Positions 7,690 through 13,378 of a DNA stretch of 17,799 bases are shown here, one piece after another (the stretch's first letter is position 1; every line of letters begins with the position of its first letter). This DNA comes from CAYGDT01 sp964348745 (GTDB lineage Bacteria; Patescibacteriota; Gracilibacteria; Peribacterales; Peribacteraceae), in NCBI GenBank assembly GCA_964348745.1, contig CAYGDT010000024.1:1-17799 (forward strand), in the 5' to 3' direction. The translations under genes and the position numbers were made by a program. The notes under the pieces are model-generated. The model did no database searches. It was not told where the DNA came from and saw nothing but the letters and a program-made list of their open reading frames with translations.

Positions 7690-8590
7690 TATTGATCCAA
7701 CCTGGCAAGCAGAAGATGAAACGCCTGTGCCTGTCACGGTGAAAAACACCGTGCCTCAGGAACAGAGACTGGTGCAAACTCCAAGAAAGGAAATTTCCCG
7801 ACGCCCCGCTGCACTCGTTGGTGTGCTACTCGTCATTGGAATCGGCTGCTTTGTATTCTTCCGCGGCGTATCAAACCTTACAGGGCAACTGAGCGAGGAT
7901 ACGACACAGCCTGTCGTGCACATTACTGCAGACGGACTCCAACCGCAGGAATTGAACGTGGAACACGGGCAGACCATCACATGGATCAATGATACGAATA
8001 AGCCTGAAATTATTGTGTCGCAAACACTCTGTGCCGACACGGGTTACTGTCTTTCCAGTAAATCGCTCTTTGAAGGTGACAGCGATACGTTCAGCATCAC
8101 CCCCGACATGCAGGCAGGAATATACGATTACACTTCGGCAACGAATCCTGCACTCACCGGAAAAATTATCATCGTTACCAACACCGTAGAGGACTACCAG
8201 AATGTATCGTCGCTTCTGACCGATGAAGCGCAGAACCTCGATCTCGATACCACGACCGTAGTCTCCCCGACCGGCAACTACGCACCGAACCCGACTGCAG
8301 ATGACGAATTCGTCGTCCCTGCAACCACGCAGGCAGGAATTCCCACGAACCCCTATACGGCAGACAGTCAGCGGATGTATCCGCTCGATAGCTTTGGAAA
8401 CCCCATTCCAGAAGCATTCGGCGATGCACCTGATACCTATGGTGATTCTATGGAGGCAGATATTTTCAGTAACGGGCAGGGGCCTTTGAGCCAACCGCAA
8501 ACGGGTCCGGAGCTGTGGATCGTGATTGCTGGAAGTATCGCAGGGATCTTGTTTGTAACGAGAAATGCGTTTGCAAGGTATCCGTATTAG
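7673..8590 (+). CDS. Membrane protein with a cupredoxin-like domain lacking copper ligands
   Basis: A 305-residue protein (302 if ATG 7682 is used), overlapping the end of the cohesin gene. It has a cytoplasmic tail of about 45 residues ending RKEISRRP, a first membrane helix (46-63) and an extracellular cupredoxin-like fold (about 81-168: LQPQELNVEHGQTITWIN, then AGIYDYTSATNPALTGKIIIV). A long Pro/Asn/Thr-rich spacer (about 170-270) follows, then QPQTG (274-278), a second hydrophobic helix (281-296) and a basic tail. In a blue-copper protein the loop before the final strand would read C-x-x-H-x-x-M; here those positions are Thr/Ser, Asn and Leu, and the N-terminal His is missing. Two cysteines, C120 and C126, are close enough for a disulfide. 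A structural surface role seems likelier than electron transfer. It is the last gene of the operon. Confidence 0.7.
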   Translation: MIHMHDIDPTWQAEDETPVPVTVKNTVPQEQRLVQTPRKEISRRPAALVGVLLVIGIGCFVFFRGVSNLTGQLSEDTTQPVVHITADGLQPQELNVEHGQTITWINDTNKPEIIVSQTLCADTGYCLSSKSLFEGDSDTFSITPDMQAGIYDYTSATNPALTGKIIIVTNTVEDYQNVSSLLTDEAQNLDLDTTTVVSPTGNYAPNPTADDEFVVPATTQAGIPTNPYTADSQRMYPLDSFGNPIPEAFGDAPDTYGDSMEADIFSNGQGPLSQPQTGPELWIVIAGSIAGILFVTRNAFARYPY

Positions 8591-8607
8591 AGCAGAGGCA
8601 AGTAATC

Positions 8608-8635
8608 TTGACATCGTATAGAAAATCTCTAGAGT
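8608..8635 (+). promoter_or_regulatory. Possible promoter after the cohesin operon
   Basis: A perfect TTGACA (8608-8613) and TAGAGT (8630-8635, matching TATAAT at four positions) are 16 nt apart, just after the stop of the cupredoxin-like gene. Transcription would begin near 8642 and run about 110 nt into the terminator at 8732-8755. Confidence 0.35.
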
Positions 8636-8641
8636 GCTTTT

Positions 8642-8755
8642 GTACATGGATAACTGCTTCGCAACCTACGGCTACTGCGCTTACCCTCACACGAGGAGCA
8701 GCTGATCGTATACTCATTTGATTGATCAGTTCGCCTCCTCGCCGGAGGCGTTTTT
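8642..8755 (+). ncRNA. Candidate small RNA or micro-ORF transcript
   Basis: Bounded by a promoter-like pair (8608-8635) and an intrinsic terminator (8732-8755). It contains a 19-codon reading frame, ATG 8646 to TGA 8705 (MDNCFATYGYCAYPHTRSS), with no Shine-Dalgarno sequence. CTGATC (8702-8707) and GATCAG (8724-8729) form an extra inverted pair before the terminator. It could equally be only the 3' untranslated region of the operon. No known RNA family recognised. Confidence 0.25.
8732..8755 (+). terminator. Intrinsic terminator of the cohesin/dockerin operon
   Basis: A 7-bp GC-rich stem, CGCCTCC (8732-8738) with GGAGGCG (8744-8750), a 5-nt loop TCGCC, and then TTTTT. It ends the three-gene surface operon and any transcript starting near 8642. 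Confidence 0.85.
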
Positions 8756-8822
8756 ATATCTGCACAGTTTCTATTTTCTCTTCATGCACAGCATCAAGCA
8801 CCATAAACGGCATTCGTATTAT

Positions 8823-8972
8823 ACGCCATCAAGCCTCCACATGGAGAGCGGGTGGCGTCGGTGCTGTAAATAATAACACCGAAGACCGAATTCACCCCCT
8901 CTCCATACGAGAGGTTGTTTCTGCTGTGTAGTAGAGACGTAAAACACCCTGAGCTCGTGTGAGTTTAAGGGT
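8823..8972 (+). promoter_or_regulatory. Structured leader region upstream of the racemase gene
   Basis: The 259-nt gap between the terminator and the racemase ATG holds no convincing gene but has consecutive inverted repeats. ACGCCA (8823-8828) pairs with TGGCGT (8853-8858) and encloses CTCC/GGAG (8835-8846). TCGGTG (8858-8863) pairs with CACCGA (8877-8882). CCTCTC (8898-8903) pairs with GAGAGG (8909-8914), followed by TTGTTT. ACCCT (8946-8950) pairs with AGGGT (8968-8972). A TATTAT -10-like hexamer lies at 8817-8822. The series resembles a cis-acting RNA element, but I cannot match it to a known riboswitch; no T-box UGGNACC motif is present. Confidence 0.35.
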
Positions 8973-9014
8973 ATCAAGTGTGATCGGTCTTTCAAAACAT
9001 CGGGAGAATAGAAA

Positions 9015-9764
9015 ATGAAAAGAATTGGAATCATTGGAGGTGTCGGCCCCTCCACAACCGCAACTTTCTACATGCGAGTCATTCAGCTCGAAAAGGAGTT
9101 GCACAACGCAAGGCCACTGCTTTTGATACACAGCGTGCCGGTTCCCGCAGAAATGGAGGATCATTTCCTACGCACAGGCAAAGGAATTAAAGACTATATC
9201 CCATTTCTCAAGACTGCTGGTGTGTCGTTAATGAGAGCAGGAGCTGAGATCATCGTGATGCCATGTAATTCATTGCATCATCTTAGAGATGAAATTCGCC
9301 AAGAGATCCACGTCCCATTCATGAGCATTGTTGATGAAACCGTGCGTCATCTGCAAAAAGTGAGAGTGCGACGCATTGGAATCCTCGGTTCGCCGTTGAC
9401 GTTGCAAAAATCCCTATATGTCAGACCACTGAAACGACAAGGGATTGAATGCGTTGTTCCAAGCAAGAATGAACAGACTGTTCTGGGAGAGATCATCCGC
9501 AATATCGTTTTTGGAGAAAAGAAGGACTCCGACGAGCATCGGTTCATGGAAGTGATGAATAGCCTTCAGCGTCGGGGTGTGAAACATCTGCTTCTTGCAT
9601 GTACGGACTTGCAAGAGCTTCAGAGTCGTCATCCGTTATGCACAGTGCATGATACGATGGACATACTCGCGCATGCAGTTTGTAGCACGCGAACGGAACG
9701 TAGTTCGAATATGCAAAAATTTGACTACACTGATGTGATTGACTATGGACAGTTCGATAGTTGA
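9015..9764 (+). CDS. Aspartate/glutamate racemase family protein
   Basis: A 249-residue cytosolic enzyme of the Asp/Glu/hydantoin racemase superfamily, whose members interconvert L- and D-amino acids with two cysteines acting as acid and base. The N-terminus KRIGIIGGVGPSTTATFY is typical. The first catalytic cysteine is C84 in MPCNSLHH and the second C196 in LLACTDL (usually GCTE, here ACTD). IGILGSPLTL at the start of the second half marks the duplicated alpha/beta domain. D-aspartate or D-glutamate for peptidoglycan is the likely product, but substrate cannot be read from sequence. GGGAG at 9002-9006 gives a proper Shine-Dalgarno sequence 8 nt before the ATG, unusual for this window. It has a long structured leader and a strong terminator, so it is probably a single-gene unit. 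The last 20 or so residues extend past the usual domain end. Confidence 0.85.
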   Translation: MKRIGIIGGVGPSTTATFYMRVIQLEKELHNARPLLLIHSVPVPAEMEDHFLRTGKGIKDYIPFLKTAGVSLMRAGAEIIVMPCNSLHHLRDEIRQEIHVPFMSIVDETVRHLQKVRVRRIGILGSPLTLQKSLYVRPLKRQGIECVVPSKNEQTVLGEIIRNIVFGEKKDSDEHRFMEVMNSLQRRGVKHLLLACTDLQELQSRHPLCTVHDTMDILAHAVCSTRTERSSNMQKFDYTDVIDYGQFDS

Positions 9765-9783
9765 AGACTGATCACACGCGTCG

Positions 9784-9817
9784 CCCCGAGTCCGTCTTGT
9801 ACGGATTCGGGGTTTTT
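9784..9817 (+). terminator. Strong intrinsic terminator after the racemase gene
   Basis: A 12-bp stem, CCCCGAGTCCGT (9784-9795) with ACGGATTCGGGG (9801-9812), containing one G-T pair, a 5-nt loop and TTTTT (9813-9817). It starts 20 nt after the stop codon. Confidence 0.92.
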
Positions 9818-9866
9818 AAATGTGATCAAGTACCCATCCAATTGCAAAGTAGTATACGATAGCAGC

Positions 9867-10616
9867 ATGTCCAAAACGACCCCGATTCGTGAGCGCACGC
9901 TGAAACATATGAACAGTGAACTGCACGGTAACCGTCTCGGGCCGTTTATTCAGGATGTCGTGTACGGAGGAAACGACGGCATCGTCACGACCTTTGCCGT
10001 GGTCGCAGGAACCATCGGAGCGGATCTCCCCCACTCCATCGTGATTATCTTAGGGCTGGCAAACCTCTTTGCAGATGGAATCTCCATGGGAACGGGTTCG
10101 TTTCTGTCGAAGCGTTCGGAGAAAGATCAGTATGCGCGTGTACGCAAAGAGGAACTGATCGAAATCCAGAATATACCGGAAATTGAAACAGATGAGATCC
10201 GCATGGCCTACGAAAAGAAGGGATTTTCTGGAAATGATCTCGAGAGTGTCGTGAGAGTCATTACCTCCGACAAAAATCTCTGGGCGGATACCATGATGCT
10301 CGAGGAACACGGCCTCACGGAAGAATCCACAACGAAACCCCTGCTCCATGCATTCATGACCTTCAGCGCTTTTCTCGTTTTCGGATCCATTCCTCTCCTG
10401 CCGTTTTTCTTCGATAACAACAAAGATAATCGTTTCATGATTGCTGCGTGGTCCACAGCTGCAGCACTGTTTATTCTGGGACTGACACGAAGTTATGTCA
10501 CAAAGGAACGCCTGTTTCGCGGTCCACTCGAAATTATGGCAGTCGGAGCAATTGCCACACTCGTTGCGTACGGCGTCGGAGTTGCGTTGAAACAGGTTGT
10601 CGGGGTTGTTTCGTAA
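9867..10616 (+). CDS. VIT1/CCC1-family Fe2+/Mn2+ transporter
   Basis: A 249-residue integral membrane protein of the vacuolar iron transporter family, which moves ferrous iron or manganese out of the cytosol. Signature stretches are VVYGGNDGIVTTFAVVAGTIG (split across about 31-50, the first transmembrane helix) and NLFADGISMGTGSFLSKRSE (66-85, the second helix running into the cytosolic domain). A charged cytosolic helical segment (about 85-150) is rich in Glu and Met (EELIEIQ, MMLEEHGLTEE), as in the metal-binding domain of the family. Three more helices follow (about 159-182, 190-208, 221-245). The frame is open back to GTG 9822, but ATG 9867 fits the family and has a TACGAT -10-like element 6 nt upstream and no Shine-Dalgarno sequence, suggesting a leaderless message. 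A terminator upstream and a separate promoter downstream make it a single-gene unit. Confidence 0.88.
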   Translation: MSKTTPIRERTLKHMNSELHGNRLGPFIQDVVYGGNDGIVTTFAVVAGTIGADLPHSIVIILGLANLFADGISMGTGSFLSKRSEKDQYARVRKEELIEIQNIPEIETDEIRMAYEKKGFSGNDLESVVRVITSDKNLWADTMMLEEHGLTEESTTKPLLHAFMTFSAFLVFGSIPLLPFFFDNNKDNRFMIAAWSTAAALFILGLTRSYVTKERLFRGPLEIMAVGAIATLVAYGVGVALKQVVGVVS

Positions 10617-10630
10617 GCAGCAGAACAGAA

Positions 10631-10660
10631 CTCACCATGACATTTTGCAGATGTTCCCTA
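10631..10660 (+). repeat. Half copy of the carB-upstream repeat
   Basis: Positions 10631-10660 match 301-330 at 26 of 30 bases, starting CTCACCATGACATTTT. Both copies lie just upstream of a gene and both are followed 8 nt later by a TTG-containing -35-like element (TTGCAC at 339, TTGGAT at 10668). The left arm of the full palindrome is missing here. Confidence 0.6.
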
Positions 10661-10667
10661 GTTGTAT

Positions 10668-10695
10668 TTGGATTTAGACAAGATTTCTCTACACT
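10668..10695 (+). promoter_or_regulatory. Promoter giving a leaderless GTG start
   Basis: TTGGAT (10668-10673) and TACACT (10690-10695) are 16 nt apart. The GTG start codon at 10702 lies 6 nt after the -10, at the expected transcription start. Confidence 0.55.
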
Positions 10696-10701
10696 GCTTT
10701 C

Positions 10702-12636
10702 GTGGAAGAAAAGCAATCGTCATCGTTTTGGTGGTTTCTGGCCGCTGCATTCGCCCTGCTTGGATTTGTCGTCTACGGGCAGAGTATCGGCAATGCATTC
10801 GTGCGCTGGGACGACGGGCTTCTGATCTATGAAAACCCGTTCATTCGAGGGTTTACGCTTCAGAATCTGAAAAGTATCTTCACCTCCTACGATCCCGAAC
10901 TCTACATTCCCCTGACATTTCTTTCATACCAGATCGACTACGCAATCAGCGGAACGCATCCGGCGTTCTACCATTTCCACAGCCTGCTTCTCCATATCTT
11001 AAACGGCATTCTTGTCGTTTGGGTGCTTGATCTGCTGACAAAAAACCGATGGATTGCCGTCGTCACGGGACTTCTGTTTCTCGTTCACCCGATCAATACG
11101 GAAGCTGTTGCATGGGCAAGCGGACGCAAAGACTTGTTGTCGGGAATGTTCTTTCTTCTGAGCTTGGGGATGTATGTGGTGTACTGGGACAGGATGCATC
11201 AGTCTTCGCTCCTGAGGGAGCTACGCCCGACAAGGAAGATGCGGAAGATCTATGTTCTGAGCATAGTGCTTTTTGCGCTTGGGTTGCTTTCCAAAGTGAC
11301 CGTGATCACGCTACCGGCCGTTCTTCTTCTTATTGACTGGTACCGCGGTCGAAGGTTCGATCGAGCCCTCTGGATTGAAAAGATTCCGTACATTATCCTC
11401 GCCATCCTCTTCGGAGTGATCGCCTATTTTGGGAAAACCGGCGTAATTGATTCCTCGACGACGCCCGAGAAGCTGATGATCGCACCGTTCAGTATCGTCT
11501 TCTATTTGCAAAAACTCTTCGTACCGACAGCCCTTGCGGTGATCTATCCGTTTACCGGTGTGGTGAAGCTTCTTTCCATGCGTATTCTAATTCCGATTGC
11601 AGTGTGCGTTGCACTGTTTGCCTCTGGCCTGCTGTCGCTCAAGAAAACAAAGACAATCTTCTTCTGCCTAGCGTTCTTCATTATTACCGTTTCGCCGTCA
11701 CTGCTTAATTTCTCTAAGGGGGACTTCCTCTACTTCGCATCGGATCGCTACGTCTACCTGCCGAGCATCGGAATCCTGCTCCTTTTTGCCAAGACAATTT
11801 GGATCGTCCGAATACGCCACAGGTGGTTTTCCGCAGGTATTATCTGCGCGATTCTTCTGACATTTGCCGTGCTAGCGTACCTGCAGGGACGCGTATGGAA
11901 AGATTCCGAGAGCCTTTTTACCAATAACGTCCGGTACTACCCCGAGGCACACTCCGCGCACAACAACCTTGGAAACATCTACCGTTCCAAAGGAAATCTG
12001 GAGGACGCCATCGACGAATATACGATAGCACTGAGCCTGAGCGAAGAATTCGGCAGAGGATCGTCCGCGCGCTACGGCAAATCGAAGATTCTTACGAATC
12101 TTGCAGCGGCGCAGCGAGCAAACGGCAATGCGTCTCTTGCTCTGGAAACGATCCAACGCGCGTTGGAGATCGATCCGGAAAATCCACATGTGTTTCTACA
12201 ACGAGGCATCAGCGAAGCAGCCAGGGGAAATATTTCCGCCGCTGAGGAAGATTACCAGAAAGCCATAGCACTGGACCCCGGCTTTACGTCAGCAAAAATC
12301 AATCTTGGCTCGCTGTTTGTTCAAAGCGGCCGCGTTCAAGATGCAGTGGACATACTGGAGTCAGCGATCGAACAAAACCCGTACTATCCGCAGGCCTACT
12401 ATAATCTTGCGTTCGCTTACAAAGGGGTAGGCAGACAACATGAATCAATGCGGGCCTACGAACATGCCGTGGATCTTGAGCCGTCATTTGTCGCAGCGCG
12501 CATAAATCTCGGTATCATCTACGCAGAACGCAAACGGATTGATGATGCCATAGCGCAGTTTACTGAAGTATTAAAGTACGATCCGAACAATCAAAAAGCC
12601 TTGAGTGCGTTGGATCAACTTGGTGCGTCTCGGTAA
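10702..12636 (+). CDS. TMTC-like membrane O-glycosyltransferase with TPR repeats
   Basis: A 644-residue protein with a multi-helix GT-C-type membrane half (about 1-400) and a C-terminal tetratricopeptide half (about 425-640, at least five units, e.g. AHNNLGNIYRSKGNLEDAID, PQAYYNLAFAYKGVGRQHES, ARINLGIIYAERKRIDDAIA). The first extracytoplasmic loop has the paired acidic motif FVRWDDG (D37, D38), expected to be catalytic in GT-C enzymes. YIPLTFLSYQIDY, FYHFHSLLLHILNGILV and HPINTEAVAWASGRKDLLSG match the pattern of eukaryotic TMTC O-mannosyltransferases and their bacterial relatives. A polyprenyl-phosphate sugar donor and secreted protein acceptors are inferred. Start is GTG 10702, 6 nt after a TACACT -10 element and with no Shine-Dalgarno sequence. 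It converges with the DoxX-like gene across a GC-rich hairpin repeat. Confidence 0.82.
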   Translation: MEEKQSSSFWWFLAAAFALLGFVVYGQSIGNAFVRWDDGLLIYENPFIRGFTLQNLKSIFTSYDPELYIPLTFLSYQIDYAISGTHPAFYHFHSLLLHILNGILVVWVLDLLTKNRWIAVVTGLLFLVHPINTEAVAWASGRKDLLSGMFFLLSLGMYVVYWDRMHQSSLLRELRPTRKMRKIYVLSIVLFALGLLSKVTVITLPAVLLLIDWYRGRRFDRALWIEKIPYIILAILFGVIAYFGKTGVIDSSTTPEKLMIAPFSIVFYLQKLFVPTALAVIYPFTGVVKLLSMRILIPIAVCVALFASGLLSLKKTKTIFFCLAFFIITVSPSLLNFSKGDFLYFASDRYVYLPSIGILLLFAKTIWIVRIRHRWFSAGIICAILLTFAVLAYLQGRVWKDSESLFTNNVRYYPEAHSAHNNLGNIYRSKGNLEDAIDEYTIALSLSEEFGRGSSARYGKSKILTNLAAAQRANGNASLALETIQRALEIDPENPHVFLQRGISEAARGNISAAEEDYQKAIALDPGFTSAKINLGSLFVQSGRVQDAVDILESAIEQNPYYPQAYYNLAFAYKGVGRQHESMRAYEHAVDLEPSFVAARINLGIIYAERKRIDDAIAQFTEVLKYDPNNQKALSALDQLGASR

Positions 12637-12677
12637 TGATTGCCCAAGTAACCGAGTTAATATTCAGAAACGACGTT

Positions 12678-12759
12678 CCCTCTCCCTATGGGAGAGGGAC
12701 AGGGAGAGGGGTTTCCTTGCTCGTACCCCCTCCCCCAACCCCCTCCCACAGGGAGGGGG
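12678..12759. repeat. GC-rich double-hairpin intergenic repeat
   Basis: Two perfect 9-bp hairpins with 3-nt loops lie in tandem: CCCTCTCCC-TAT-GGGAGAGGG (12678-12698) and CCCCCTCCC-ACA-GGGAGGGGG (12739-12759). Partial further copies of GGGAGAGGGG and CCCCCTCCC sit between them. Repeats of this look are, to my recollection, dispersed in many bacterial genomes. Placed between two convergent genes, it may act in terminating transcription from both sides. The rest of the 12637-12939 gap holds a 24-codon frame (12863-12937) and an 8-bp inverted repeat (12829-12846), but no convincing gene. Confidence 0.65.
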
Positions 12760-12939
12760 CTTTGCGCTGCTAACTCACTAGAATGATAGAAAAAAACCAA
12801 ACCTGACTCTTTTACACATAATCAATAGGCGCTCAAAATTGAACGCTTACATTCTAGAGTCCATGCACCGAAACCGAACAGCACCAGCAGCTTTAACATT
12901 CGGATTGCTATCCGTGCAATCGATGTTTAAAACGTAAAT

Positions 12940-13296
12940 CTACTTCGCGAAATCCACGCGATATCTCCAGTACGAGAGTCCCCAGAGAGCGATGAACCCA
13001 AGCATGACCGGAGCCATCGGCGGAGTCACGACGAAAATTGCCTGAGCAGCAAGAAGCAGAATGAAGAAGTATCCGGCATAGGCCCACTCTTTCAAGATAC
13101 TATGGACAGGGAACGCAATCGCAATTCCACCGAGGATTTTTGCCGTAGCGTTGAAGTATACAACATACGAAGGGTATCCAAGACTTTGGAATGCCGCGGC
13201 GGCTGCGGGAATGTCCACGAGGTAGCTTATCGCTGAAGCGACCATGACAAAAAGTAGTAGGCTGGTGGGTATCCAGTAGAAGAGTTGTTTTTTCAT
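12940..13296 (-). CDS. DoxX-like small membrane protein
   Basis: A 118-residue protein with four predicted membrane helices (about 5-25, 45-65, 73-90, 93-112) and no signal peptide. The segments LGYPSYVVYFNATAKILGG and EWAYAGYFFILLLA match the DoxX-like family pattern (glycine-rich second helix, lysine before LG, and WAYAG). The biochemical role of the family is mostly unclear; some DoxX members are linked to redox or thiosulfate metabolism. The frame is open upstream to 13398, but the internal ATG at 13294-13296 (MKKQLFYW) is the natural start: it gives family length and has a TACTAT -10-like element 8 nt upstream (13305-13310, minus strand). No Shine-Dalgarno sequence. It follows the MFS gene by 82 nt on the same strand. 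Confidence 0.75.
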   Translation of the reverse strand: MKKQLFYWIPTSLLLFVMVASAISYLVDIPAAAAAFQSLGYPSYVVYFNATAKILGGIAIAFPVHSILKEWAYAGYFFILLLAAQAIFVVTPPMAPVMLGFIALWGLSYWRYRVDFAK

Positions 13297-13378
13297 ATGC
13301 GCAGATAGTAGCAAAGAGTGTATGGGGATGGAAAGGGGTGATGGTTTGGAGCGATTTTCTTTGTTAAGAAAACAATAC

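Noticed and set aside
7871..8647. A 258-codon minus-strand frame opposite the cupredoxin-like gene
   Set aside because: Cys/Arg-rich shadow translation without domains; the plus strand has a convincing membrane protein.
8823..9014. T-box or known riboswitch before the racemase gene
   Set aside because: No UGGNACC T-box sequence or other signature I know; only generic hairpins are visible, so it is reported as an unassigned structure.
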